DNA of 39,503 nucleotides. It comes from a bacterium (GTDB lineage: Bacteria > Cyanobacteriota > Vampirovibrionia > Gastranaerophilales > Gastranaerophilaceae). Of the stretch, positions 31,808-39,428 are shown piece after piece. The stretch is from NCBI GenBank assembly GCA_014803505.1, contig JAAVBM010000017.1, forward strand, positions 1 to 39,503, read 5' to 3'. Position numbers and translations under genes: made by a program. The notes below the pieces were generated by a model. The model saw nothing but the letters and a program-made list of their open reading frames with translations, was not told the DNA's origin and made no database searches. The stretch's first letter is position 1, and each line of letters starts with the position of its first letter.

Positions 31808-32281
31808 TTACTTTTTCCGGCGATTATAGGCCCGCTTGGCCTTGCGGCGGGTCTTATAGCGCCAGCGTTGGTAGTTCTTGAAGAGGGCGTCTTCTGAGAT
31901 TGACTCAATGCCGTAACGAAGCATGAAGGTGTAAATCGTCTCCTTGAACTCTATGCCCCGGAGGTGTTTGTTCTCATCCATCATGTCATGAAGCTCGGCC
32001 CACATCATCAGCTTCATTTTATCATTGAGCAATTTTTGCGACCGCTCAGATAGATAGTTGTAGGATTCCGGATTCTTGCCGGCGCGCCGCTCGGGCAAAG
32101 CAAATTCCAGATTCCCCGTGTCAACCGGATGACTGACCGGACGGCGCTGAAGCAGATCATAAATGAGCACATATATATCGAGAGAGGATGGGAATTTCAC
32201 CGCTCCCGCTTCTTCATTATAAAACTTTCCTCGGATATATTCGGCCACTGCCGGTTCTACCCCAATTTTCACCTTTATCAT
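31808..32281 (-). CDS. putative regulator or DNA-binding protein before the capsid operon
   Basis: ATG 32281 (MIKVKIGVEPAVAEYIRG) gives 157 residues. It is helical with a very basic C-terminus (RWRYKTRRKAKRAYNRRKK). It is transcribed alone between a large regulatory gap and the capsid operon, the usual place of a late-gene activator. That role is inferred from position and charge. Confidence 0.6.
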   Translation of the reverse strand: MIKVKIGVEPAVAEYIRGKFYNEEAGAVKFPSSLDIYVLIYDLLQRRPVSHPVDTGNLEFALPERRAGKNPESYNYLSERSQKLLNDKMKLMMWAELHDMMDENKHLRGIEFKETIYTFMLRYGIESISEDALFKNYQRWRYKTRRKAKRAYNRRKK

Positions 32282-32314
32282 TGTAAGTTGTAAGAATGTT
32301 GTAAATAAATCATG

Positions 32315-32322
32315 CAAATTTA
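32315..32322 (-). promoter_or_regulatory. possible promoter of the 157-residue gene
   Basis: TAAATTTG followed by C on the reverse strand matches the -7 box, 34 bases before ATG 32281. The -33 box is unclear. Confidence 0.4.
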
Positions 32323-32329
32323 CGAAGCT

Positions 32330-32748
32330 TCTTTCTCTTTTCTATAATATTATTTTAGTTTTCTCTCCGTATAACTCTATTTTACGGAAAAAAATTGAGA
32401 TATTTGTTACTTGTTATTCTTATTTGAATATCAATCAGTTAACTGATAACAAATTTGAAAAACAAAAGAAATCACAAAAAAATCGAATCTGTTACACCCC
32501 TCCGGAGTGGTCTGACGTTCGTTGATGATTATTTCCCGTAATACTTTTATTTCATTTGTTACCGTTTTTGTTACCGTTTTTGTTACCGCCTTTTCTTTTC
32601 TCAATTTATTGATTTGTTGTTATTTTCTTTCTTTTTCAAACATTCAGTAACAAAGTAACAAAAAAATTATATAAAATAGAGATAGGGGTAAAGGGGAAAG
32701 AAAAGGGGCTTCCGGGACCCCGATTGTCAGGATATTGGCAAAAATACA
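32330..32748. other. AT-rich region with GTTAC repeats, possible origin
   Basis: No gene is supported. It holds a 14-bp palindrome ATCAGTTAACTGAT (32435-32448), two perfect 12-bp units TTTTTGTTACCG (32565-32576 and 32577-32588) with a third partial one before them, and further GTTAC/GTAAC copies near 32406, 32489 and 32646-32656. Iteron-like repeats in AT-rich DNA could be a replication origin or operator cluster. Confidence 0.4.
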
Positions 32749-32783
32749 AGCCCCGAACTGGTAAATGTTACCTGTTCGGGGCT
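32749..32783. terminator. terminator after the early-region cassette
   Basis: A nearly perfect 16-bp stem (AGCCCCGAAC-T-GGTAA with its complement) has an ATG loop. It is followed on the reverse strand by TGTATTTTTG. It closes the operon ending at 32811. Confidence 0.8.
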
Positions 32784-32810
32784 GAGTGGGGGAGTCAGAG
32801 GGGGCGAGGG

Positions 32811-33074
32811 TTAGATGGCAGGCGGGTCAAAGCGGTCGCCATCGGGATAGGCCAGAGTTCCGATGATGGAGTGGAGGCCGACCAGCGAGGCGAGATACTC
32901 CTGAGCCGGCATATAATTGTAGGGGTCGGGGACGTCATTGTCCATCTCAATGATGATGCGATGAATCAGGCCCTCAATCGTCCGCAGGAAGTGTTCGCCC
33001 CGGTCATTCTTGACCTGTAGGGAAAGCAGTATGGCCTTGATGTCGTCGTTAATCTTTGGTTCCTTGGAGGTCAT
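32811..33074 (-). CDS. 87-residue cassette protein, early-region copy
   Basis: This is a paralogue of 11771-12037 with the same KEPKIND, GEHFLR, IEGLIHR, PDPYN and YPDGDRFDPP motifs and no known domain. Its ATG overlaps the stop of the 102-residue gene (ATGA). It is the last gene before the strong terminator at 32749. Being kept twice in one genome next to the same membrane protein suggests that both act as a pair. Confidence 0.75.
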   Translation of the reverse strand: MTSKEPKINDDIKAILLSLQVKNDRGEHFLRTIEGLIHRIIIEMDNDVPDPYNYMPAQEYLASLVGLHSIIGTLAYPDGDRFDPPAI

Positions 33075-33379
33075 GATTCACCTCCTTTCTCAATTTCAGC
33101 CCAGGGGCGGGCGGGATCTTCAATAAATCGGCGCGTTTGACCAAAGGAGTCCGTGGCGGTTCCGTCGGGATGGAAGGTGCCGAGGTAGTCCCATTTGTGG
33201 AGCTCATTGTTATATACGCGATGTTCTACGTCGGCCTGCATCGTCCGGGCCATGTCACGGGCCAATACCTGACCGTCAAACATTGGGCCCAGTTCGTCGT
33301 GTTGACTGAGTTGAATGATTCCGCCGCGGTCTGAACGTTTCAGCGGCGTAAAACTGTGATGATAAATTGTGCGGTTCAT
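33071..33379 (-). CDS. 102-residue protein, present only in the early-region cassette
   Basis: This soluble protein starts MNRTIYHHSFTPLKRSD and has aromatic and charged segments (YNNELHKWDYLGTFHPDG). No family is recognised. It is joined by ATGA overlaps to both neighbours, so all three genes form one translational unit. The island copy of the cassette lacks it, so it was gained here or lost there. Confidence 0.65.
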   Translation of the reverse strand: MNRTIYHHSFTPLKRSDRGGIIQLSQHDELGPMFDGQVLARDMARTMQADVEHRVYNNELHKWDYLGTFHPDGTATDSFGQTRRFIEDPARPWAEIEKGGES

Positions 33380-33642
33380 TCGTTTCCTCCTTTCTTGATA
33401 GCGTTAACAATAAAGGGCATAATCAGGAGCAGCGCGCCGGCATAAGCCATTTCTCCGCCGATGACGTAAACGGCCAGCAGGGCAATAGCGAAGAGCAGCA
33501 CGCCGAACATTCCCAGACAGAAGTCGGCGAAAGAGCCCAAGGCGGGGCGGGAGGTTGAAGACTTGGCGCGAGATGTTGTGCCCGAAAGATTGACGGATTT
33601 GCGGCTCCGGGAGGCCGTTGAGATAAATGCTTTCATTTGCAT
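33376..33642 (-). CDS. two-TM small membrane protein, early-region copy
   Basis: ATG 33642 (MQMKAFIS) gives 88 residues. The N-terminal 40 residues are polar and basic (TASRSRKSV), then come two membrane segments (GVLLFAIALLAVYVIGG and AGALLLIMPFIVNAI). It is a close paralogue of 12034-12297. It is preceded by its own promoter and structured leader. A membrane-located role (immunity, exclusion or lysis control) is inferred. Confidence 0.75.
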   Translation of the reverse strand: MQMKAFISTASRSRKSVNLSGTTSRAKSSTSRPALGSFADFCLGMFGVLLFAIALLAVYVIGGEMAYAGALLLIMPFIVNAIKKGGNE

Positions 33643-33836
33643 CAGGTTGTAGCAAGACAGACAAAAAAACGGCTGCCGTTCCGTTGCTACAACCTGACAC
33701 ATTCTCGTCGCCGAGCATGAAAGATTCGGAAGGCAGCCATAAAGACTGAGTATTTTACGGACATAAAAAAAGCCCGCAAATGATATTTCGAGCATTAACC
33801 GAGCCCGGCGGGACAGAATGTCTGTCAGATTGTAGC
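33640..33836 (-). ncRNA. structured leader, copy 3
   Basis: A1 (33823-33836), A' (33684-33699) and A2 (33640-33655) show the same competing pairing as in the island copies but with different sequence (TTGCTACAACCTGA type). A1:A' holds over 14 positions with one G-U, and A':A2 is perfect over 14. B (33727-33738) pairs with B' (33671-33683), followed by seven U. The CCCGC...GCGGGC-U7 element is also kept. Confidence 0.65.
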
Positions 33837-33840
33837 GATG

Positions 33841-33871
33841 CAAAGTTACGACAAAAATTTGGATTATGCAA
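33841..33871 (-). promoter_or_regulatory. promoter of leader copy 3
   Basis: The reverse strand reads TTGC, 19 bases, TAACTTTG (33841-33848). The start point coincides with A1, as in copy 1. Confidence 0.7.
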
Positions 33872-33888
33872 TAAAAATGCGGATTTGT

Positions 33889-34197
33889 TTACTTTTCTTT
33901 GCGCCTGTCTTCTTCTGCAGCTTCGATGGCGGCGTTACATATCCCGACCACTTCTTCCGGCGGGAGCTGAAGGGCGGCGTGGGAAACCACCACCGCAAGC
34001 AAGGCCTCAGTTAGGGCCGCGTCACCACCTCTCATCAAACAGCCGACCATGATTGAGACATCATAGCAATCAGCATTAAAAACGGCCGCATGGGTGCCCT
34101 CCTCCGTCTTCATGGCGATGAGGGCCGGGCGGTCTTGTTCCAGTGCCCAACATTCAAGCGCGGCGATAATCTTGCCGCAGTTCATCAGCGGGGCCAT
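33889..34197 (-). CDS. 102-residue early protein of unknown function
   Basis: A helical, Ala-rich acidic protein starting MAPLMNCGKIIAALECWALE, with a basic C-terminal tail (EEDRRKEK). The ATG is two bases after the stop of the antirepressor-like gene. There are several Cys but no metal-binding pattern. No known family. Confidence 0.6.
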   Translation of the reverse strand: MAPLMNCGKIIAALECWALEQDRPALIAMKTEEGTHAAVFNADCYDVSIMVGCLMRGGDAALTEALLAVVVSHAALQLPPEEVVGICNAAIEAAEEDRRKEK

Positions 34198-34199
34198 GA

Positions 34200-34709
34200 T
34201 TAAAAGAGCTTCGGTTGAGGGTTGAGACGTTCGGCGCGCAACTGTTCCAGCTGCCTCTCCAACTCCTTGCGGTGCTCGCGGCTCTCCTTCTCCGTCGCGG
34301 CCACGTCGCTGATTTTCCTCATCAGCCGCCGCTCCTCCTGGTTGGCATCTTCCGCCGCCTGCATCCGCCCGACGAAATGGTCAAATAGCACGTCGTAACA
34401 CTCCCGGCGGTAACGACTGACGGTCTCCCGAGCTTCGGGTGCAACCTTCCCGGGGTTAATAGTCGCAAGCCATCCGAACACATAGCGGAGCGGCAAAGCA
34501 AACAGTTCGCGGTCTTTGCAGTCGGCGGCAACTGTGGTGATTATCGCCACACTTGGAGAAAGAAATTCGTCGTTAATGATTTTGTAACGTTGGGAGCTGA
34601 AGTCAATGCCCAGAGCGTCGCAAACAGGCTTGACGGCCACGTAGGCCTCGCCATGGTGGTCAACGGTCATGATTTCAACCCCGTTGATGGTGGTAACTTC
34701 TTGTTTCAT
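34200..34709 (-). CDS. antirepressor-like protein (P22 Ant N-terminal domain)
   Basis: ATG 34709 (MKQEVTTINGVEIMT) gives 169 residues; a longer reading to 34769 is unlikely. The N-terminal domain has the pattern of phage antirepressors: AYVAVKPVCDALGIDFSSQ, then LFALPLRYVFGWLATI. The C-terminal 45 residues are a coiled coil (ESREHRKELERQLEQLRAER). Family members bind or block the lysogeny repressor. Its place in the leftward early operon fits induction control. Confidence 0.8.
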   Translation of the reverse strand: MKQEVTTINGVEIMTVDHHGEAYVAVKPVCDALGIDFSSQRYKIINDEFLSPSVAIITTVAADCKDRELFALPLRYVFGWLATINPGKVAPEARETVSRYRRECYDVLFDHFVGRMQAAEDANQEERRLMRKISDVAATEKESREHRKELERQLEQLRAERLNPQPKLF

Positions 34710-34744
34710 TTTTGCGTTTTTTTGGTAATTGGTAAATGGTGGGT

Positions 34745-35088
34745 CTATCGATGGGAGCCACAGCGACACTCATCGCCGGCTTCCGGGGCCTGCGCGTCAA
34801 GTTTGGCACGGAAATCAAGAACGGCCGGGTCGCCGGGGTGCTTACGGCAGTAGGCCCAGACGGCAGGAAAAACGGTCAGCCTCATCTCCGGCGCATTCTC
34901 AAGCACATGGAGTATGCCTGCGGCAATGTGTTTTAGTGAGCCATAGATCCCACAAATCATGTTATTGGACCGGTTTGGTTGCAAGCCTATGAACAACCCG
35001 TGCTCAATGGGTTTCCCGTATTTCTTGGCGGGCAGGCCGGGGTCGTTTAGCAGTTCGATGATTTCGTCGGTGATTGTTTTTTTCCCAT
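34745..35088 (-). pseudogene. small early gene with an A7 frameshift
   Basis: ATG 35088 begins MGKK at a run of seven A (35077-35083) and then meets a stop. The -1 frame continues TITDEIIELLNDPGLPAKKY and on to GDECRCGSHR, ending at 34745, about 114 residues with protein-like composition. Inside that frame only a TTG at 34996 could start a shorter product. An extra A or a -1 slip on A AAA AAA gives the full protein. It may be an indel, an assembly error or programmed slippage. Function unknown. Confidence 0.6.
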
Positions 35089-35261
35089 GTTTTCTTCTTT
35101 TTAAGTTGTTGTAATTTTTGTTTAAGTAACTGAATGTGCTGATTGATAGCGTCGGCGAGATATGCTCCTTGTATCGTTTTGCATTTACAGGCGTTTAAGT
35201 CCTGATTTAACTCTGCCATCTTCCTTTTCAGCCTTTTCTTTGTCTTGCGGATGTTGGGCAT
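35004..35261 (-). CDS. 85-residue basic coiled-coil protein
   Basis: This protein starts MPNIRKTKKRLKRKMAELNQ and has a helical Gln/Leu/Lys-rich centre (INQHIQLLKQKLQQLKKKK). The last 30 residues are read out of frame with the next gene and look random (HRRNHRTAKRPRP), so the true ancestral C-terminus may have been shorter. It lies 24 bases after the primase stop. Function unknown. Confidence 0.5.
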   Translation of the reverse strand: MPNIRKTKKRLKRKMAELNQDLNACKCKTIQGAYLADAINQHIQLLKQKLQQLKKKKTWEKNNHRRNHRTAKRPRPARQEIRETH

Positions 35262-35284
35262 AGTCTCTTGTATAATTTGGTTTA

Positions 35285-38218
35285 TTAAAATGGTAATTCT
35301 GACTGTTCCGTGGTTGGTTCCTTCGGAGCGTTGGCGGCCTTGAGGCGTTCGGCCTCGCGTTTACTTCTGACGTAGATCATCTCCTTCTGGACCTTTTTAG
35401 GCAGTTTCCCCGGCTCCTCAATCTCGACACGCCGGAGTATTCGGGGCCCTGAATTGTGGAACTCCTCCGGATTCAGGCAATCGATATAATCGCAAGTAAA
35501 GCAGAACGCCTTGAGCATCTTTGAAAACTTGTGCGCGGTCGTACTCTTGAGGCCAGATGACCGGAGATAATCATTATAGGCCCAGTCGCGAATAATCTCC
35601 TTATCGAGATTGCCGGAATTCTCTGAGAAATAAGTTTCGGCCCAGTCGCGGAAGTTGTCAGAGACGTCGCGCTGATGCTTTCTGAAAATAATATTATCCA
35701 CAGAGGGCTCAATTTTTGCCGTGGTGTCCTGAATAGATAGATAAAACCTGCAGCACTGCATCATGAAGTTCAGGTCCTGTTCCCAATTCTTCTCCGGGTA
35801 GGTGAACTCGTCAAGTATCTGCTTATCGTCAAAGTCTGTTGATATTGCTCGGGTCTCGAGGTAGTCATTATCTTCCGTGGATACATGGTAATAATCAGAG
35901 AACACACAGAAGAGCTGACGTCCGCGGCTTGAGGGGTCAAAATCGCGGGGAACGTAATTCGTCGTAAACGCGAATTTCGGGGCTTCATGGTATCTTAAAA
36001 TGTAGGACGAGACGTTTTTGGGGTTGACAGTCATGTCGTTCGAGGTCGTAGCATAGAAACTTTTAAAAGGAAAATATTCATGGCAATCATCAAAGACAAC
36101 CAAATCTGTGTATTTATTAACATGTTCAAATACGAACTTGTTACTCTCCACGTCTTTATCACGTCCGTTAACATTTACCCATTTCGTCAAGCAATTGAGC
36201 GCTTTAACCATAAAAGACTTGCCACTGCGTCCGTTACACTGGTCGTTAGTGCCGATAATGTTATCCATTAAAAACGGGCTCCAGGGTCGGTCAAATCTCT
36301 TATATCGGTGGAGAAGATAGCCGATGCTGAAAATCTTACTTATCAAGCAGCGCTTCTGTTCCCGGATTTCATCCTCAGAGAGGCGCGGCCCGGCGATTTC
36401 AAATTTATGAGTCTTCTTATATTCTTCCGTTTCTGCGGAAGTATATGTTCCGGGCTCCGGCTCATACTCTTTCCGCCAATAAAGGCGGGACGAATTGATC
36501 AGGTATCTGAAGAAATTAGAGTTGTGCTCTTTTATTTCAATATCAAAATCCTCACTATGGACTGACCCCTCAGGATGGGTTATCTCAAACATATCCGGCA
36601 AAATATTCACCTCATGAGGGACCACGCGGTCAGCCCATACATAGCGCCCCTGCAGAGGATTGCGGGCATTGTATTGGGTGAGTTTGTCGCCGGTAATTTC
36701 AACCATGCAATTCTTGAAGTAAAAAAATTGAGATTCCGGGGTGTAATTACAGAAATCCAGGTCAATCTCTTTCAGCGCGTCAAGCACCTGACCTGACAGC
36801 GCCGGAGTTGTCAGTATCAGGTCGCGAAGCTCTTCCGGCAACCCCTGTTCAATAGACCATTCGTGAACAAATGCGCGAATATCTTGTGCCGTAATTGCTT
36901 CTACAACGTTATCCTTAATTTGAATAAATATCGGGTCTTTAGAGTGTTTCTCCTTGAGCTTATAAAATCCGTGAAGCTTCAGGAACTCATGAAGGCGTGA
37001 TGTACGGATTGAATATCTCCGGGAAATCTTAACGGACTCCCCGCGTTTCTTTTCGGTAATCTCCTCCTCCCAGAACTTGACGCAAATGCCCAGCTCGAGG
37101 AGTTTTTTAAAGTCAGAGTTACTCTTCCAGATATCCATATAGTCGCGAAAATCCTTGCGCGGGCGGCCTCGGTTATCCCGGTAGGTACTGAGCTTCTCCG
37201 GCAACCAAATAGTGTGCAGGTCAATGTACTGAAGGGCTAACAGACGCCCGCGGCTTATGCCCGTGCTGTCAATATCCGGAATATTGTAAACCTTATTAAC
37301 GTAGCGGTTAATTTCCCGCCATTCCTCCTCACTGACGTTGTAGGTCTCGGAGTTAAACCAAAGGGGGAAGTAACCCAGAGAGCGGACGCAAAGCGCATCC
37401 CGTTCCCCGGAGCAGATAATGGCTTCCGGCAATTTCTCAAACGAAAACGGTTTATCCTCATTTCCGGCCTCGGAGTAGAACTGTTTTTTACTCCTCTCGT
37501 TATTGTCAGTGTAGATTTTTCGGAGCTCATGGAGCCCGTTGATATACTTAGCCGGCTTTTTCCCTTTGGGCTGATACTGGAAACGCCACTGCTTGTCAAC
37601 GTTCAGAGGCTCATAGATTTTATAAAACTTATCAGGCTTGCCGGCTTCGTCGGTAAACCAGCACTCACGCATAAAAATCGGGTAGTGCTCATTTGAGAGC
37701 TTATAGGTTGCTTCTCGGTTCTTGACGCTTATCAGGCATTTCACACGGTACCAGTGGAGCGCCTTCATGTGTTCGGCAGTGACTCGCGGACCCATGACGG
37801 CCAGTTCCTCCTTGGTGAATTCCTGATCGATTTCCCAATAGGTCTGCCCATCCTCTTGAGACTCCGTTGCCGGCTTCTTCCTGATTTCGGGGCGATTTAT
37901 TGAACGGTTGAGCTCATCCGTAACGTTGAAGCGCACCGCAAGGTCTGCAATTGCTTCAGCGAACCCGATGCGACATTCCTCCATGTGAATCTCTATAGGG
38001 TTCTTCATTCGGCCATCAGCCCCAAAGTCGGTCATTTTCCAGACGGGATTGCCATCTTTATCCTGGCAGAGCTTGACTGATGCGCTTGGCGTTCTTTCAC
38101 TCGAGCGACACTTAAAGAGTCGGTTATTTTTCGCGGCTTCAGCGGCATCCGGATAGTGCATGGAAATAATCAGAAGGCCGTTATCGGTCGCGTCGTATAT
38201 CTGGCGGGGTTTAATCAT
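35285..38218 (-). CDS. primase-helicase (TOPRIM + SF3/D5-type helicase)
   Basis: This 977-residue replication protein has an N-terminal CHC2-like core (RLFKCRSSERTPSASV, 33-48) without the full zinc set. The TOPRIM domain has E272 in ICSGERDAL and D315/D317 in IPDIDSTG. A linker (about 340-600) leads to an SF3-type ATPase with Walker A CNGRSGKS (661-668), Walker B LVVFDDC (706-712), sensor N754 in FTTNY and Arg765/767 as possible arginine fingers. It should prime and unwind phage DNA. No polymerase is encoded, so the host supplies it. Confidence 0.9.
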   Translation of the reverse strand: MIKPRQIYDATDNGLLIISMHYPDAAEAAKNNRLFKCRSSERTPSASVKLCQDKDGNPVWKMTDFGADGRMKNPIEIHMEECRIGFAEAIADLAVRFNVTDELNRSINRPEIRKKPATESQEDGQTYWEIDQEFTKEELAVMGPRVTAEHMKALHWYRVKCLISVKNREATYKLSNEHYPIFMRECWFTDEAGKPDKFYKIYEPLNVDKQWRFQYQPKGKKPAKYINGLHELRKIYTDNNERSKKQFYSEAGNEDKPFSFEKLPEAIICSGERDALCVRSLGYFPLWFNSETYNVSEEEWREINRYVNKVYNIPDIDSTGISRGRLLALQYIDLHTIWLPEKLSTYRDNRGRPRKDFRDYMDIWKSNSDFKKLLELGICVKFWEEEITEKKRGESVKISRRYSIRTSRLHEFLKLHGFYKLKEKHSKDPIFIQIKDNVVEAITAQDIRAFVHEWSIEQGLPEELRDLILTTPALSGQVLDALKEIDLDFCNYTPESQFFYFKNCMVEITGDKLTQYNARNPLQGRYVWADRVVPHEVNILPDMFEITHPEGSVHSEDFDIEIKEHNSNFFRYLINSSRLYWRKEYEPEPGTYTSAETEEYKKTHKFEIAGPRLSEDEIREQKRCLISKIFSIGYLLHRYKRFDRPWSPFLMDNIIGTNDQCNGRSGKSFMVKALNCLTKWVNVNGRDKDVESNKFVFEHVNKYTDLVVFDDCHEYFPFKSFYATTSNDMTVNPKNVSSYILRYHEAPKFAFTTNYVPRDFDPSSRGRQLFCVFSDYYHVSTEDNDYLETRAISTDFDDKQILDEFTYPEKNWEQDLNFMMQCCRFYLSIQDTTAKIEPSVDNIIFRKHQRDVSDNFRDWAETYFSENSGNLDKEIIRDWAYNDYLRSSGLKSTTAHKFSKMLKAFCFTCDYIDCLNPEEFHNSGPRILRRVEIEEPGKLPKKVQKEMIYVRSKREAERLKAANAPKEPTTEQSELPF

Positions 38219-38310
38219 TGTGATAATAACATATATGACAAAAAAAAATGCGCTGCGGTGCTACCCTTGCGCTGCGCTCGCTCAGGCGGCACCATTGCAA
38301 CGCTATATCT
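38219..38310 (-). terminator. possible attenuator before the primase gene
   Basis: On the reverse strand a GGTGC/GCACC pair and GCGC repeats precede GCAGCGCA and nine T, between the 64-residue gene and the primase start. The stem is not clean, so this is only a candidate. Confidence 0.3.
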
Positions 38311-38505
38311 TTATTTCATGCGGGTAACGTATTGGATACCATTAGCGACACGAGTTGTGAACCAGTACCCCTTTTTCTTTAACAAAGAGGTAGCTCGTTT
38401 CACCTGGGTAACGGACGCATTGTCCGGCGATATGCAAACCTCGCCGACAGACATGCCGGTTAATGCCTCGTAAATAGAAATTGTTTTAAGTTTTCTTGTT
38501 TCCAT
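38311..38505 (-). CDS. 64-residue early protein, possible DNA-binding regulator
   Basis: This is the first gene of the leftward early operon: METRKLKTISIYEALTGMSV, then a SVTQVKRATSLLKKKGYWF segment that could be a winged-helix recognition part. Its place opposite the repressor, where Cro or excisionase genes lie in other phages, suggests a switch or excision role. No family match is recognised. Confidence 0.6.
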   Translation of the reverse strand: METRKLKTISIYEALTGMSVGEVCISPDNASVTQVKRATSLLKKKGYWFTTRVANGIQYVTRMK

Positions 38506-38506
38506 T

Positions 38507-38536
38507 TTTGCAATTCAAGTTTTTTTTGTAACTTTG
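38507..38536 (+). promoter_or_regulatory. promoter of the repressor operon
   Basis: TTTG (38507-38510) and TAACTTTG (38529-38536) are 18 bases apart. The predicted start near 38543 lies inside the opposing leftward promoter. Confidence 0.6.
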
Positions 38537-38540
38537 AGTG

Positions 38541-38571
38541 CAAAGTTAAGACAATTAACGCAATTGTGCAA
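38541..38571 (-). promoter_or_regulatory. leftward early promoter
   Basis: The reverse strand reads TTGC, 19 bases, TAACTTTG (38541-38548), with a start near 38534, about 30 bases before ATG 38505. It faces the rightward promoter, so the two transcripts would overlap by about 10 bases. Confidence 0.65.
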
Positions 38572-38601
38572 CCCAATAGAGTAATAATTTAGACAGTTAA
38601 C
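38549..38601. promoter_or_regulatory. operator candidates in the switch region
   Basis: ACAATT-N5-AATTGT (38551-38567) sits between the leftward -7 and -33 boxes. AGACAATTAAC (38549) and AGACAGTTAAC (38591) are near-direct repeats 42 bases apart, the second just before the repressor start. Confidence 0.45.
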
Positions 38602-38611
38602 AAATATTAAC

Positions 38612-39043
38612 ATGACAAATATGTCTGAAGAAACCATCATTGACCGACTGCAATTCATTGTCGACAAGAAATTTAGAGGTAACAAATCGGCCTTCGCCAG
38701 AGCTGCCCAGTTAAGCACTAACAGCCTCAGTAATTATCTCGGAGCTCGTCAAAGCAAACCGGGGCTCTCAATGTTGGAGAAAATAATTTCTAACATTGAC
38801 GTTGATGCCCGATGGCTGATTACGGGACAGGAGACGCCTGCTTCCAAAGAAGTAACCACGCGCGGAGATTATTCCCCGGCATCCATGAGCGGCGACATCT
38901 CGATGGTTGTGGGCGACGCCGTCCTTACAGAGCGCGTCAAAGCCTTGGAGGCTCTCATCGCGGAGAAGGATGAGAGGATTTCAGTCCTCAATGAGCTTGT
39001 CGCAGAGCTTAAAGAACTTATAGCAGAACTTAAGGCGCGATAA
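38612..39043 (+). CDS. XRE-type phage repressor with coiled-coil C-terminus
   Basis: This 143-residue protein has a helix-turn-helix of the phage CI type (about 12-70: GNKSAFARAAQLSTNSLSNY, then GLSMLEKIISNIDVDARWLI) and a C-terminal leucine-rich coiled coil (about 107-143) for oligomerisation. There is no LexA-like peptidase, so induction may depend on the antirepressor-like gene at 34200. ATG at 38621 is an alternative start. Confidence 0.8.
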   Translation: MTNMSEETIIDRLQFIVDKKFRGNKSAFARAAQLSTNSLSNYLGARQSKPGLSMLEKIISNIDVDARWLITGQETPASKEVTTRGDYSPASMSGDISMVVGDAVLTERVKALEALIAEKDERISVLNELVAELKELIAELKAR

Positions 39044-39044
39044 G

Positions 39045-39350
39045 ATGGCAAACCTCGCTATTATCCGCGACCTCTGCAAGCTCAGGCAAATCACTCTCCG
39101 CCGTCTCGCCCGTGAAATCGGCACCACAGAGGGCGCCATCCATATCGCCCTCAGGACCGGACGGACGAGCATTGAGACGCTCGAAAAAATTGCCGCCGTG
39201 CTTGAGGTTCATCCGGGCGTTTTCTTTGATAGCCCTTACCAGTCGCCCTACGAAAATAACGACCTCAAACCTCGGTTTAACCGACTGGTTAGCCAAATCA
39301 CTCAAGCCCTCAACGAAGCTCAACAGGAGCGGCCAACCGATGATAATTAA
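39045..39350 (+). CDS. second XRE-type regulator
   Basis: This 101-residue protein has a clear helix-turn-helix (LRRLAREIGTTEGAIHIALR) followed by TSIETLEKIAAVLEVHPG, the standard XRE layout, and a short polar tail. ATG 39045 follows the repressor stop by one base, so the two are co-transcribed and probably coupled. It may modulate the repressor or the integrase. The 78 bases to attR hold nothing recognised. Confidence 0.8.
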   Translation: MANLAIIRDLCKLRQITLRRLAREIGTTEGAIHIALRTGRTSIETLEKIAAVLEVHPGVFFDSPYQSPYENNDLKPRFNRLVSQITQALNEAQQERPTDDN

Positions 39351-39428
39351 CCATATATCAGCACATTCCCCCAAAATAATACTCAAATAATTCAACCGTA
39401 ATTCCTTGACTGAGAGTCATGCCGGAGC

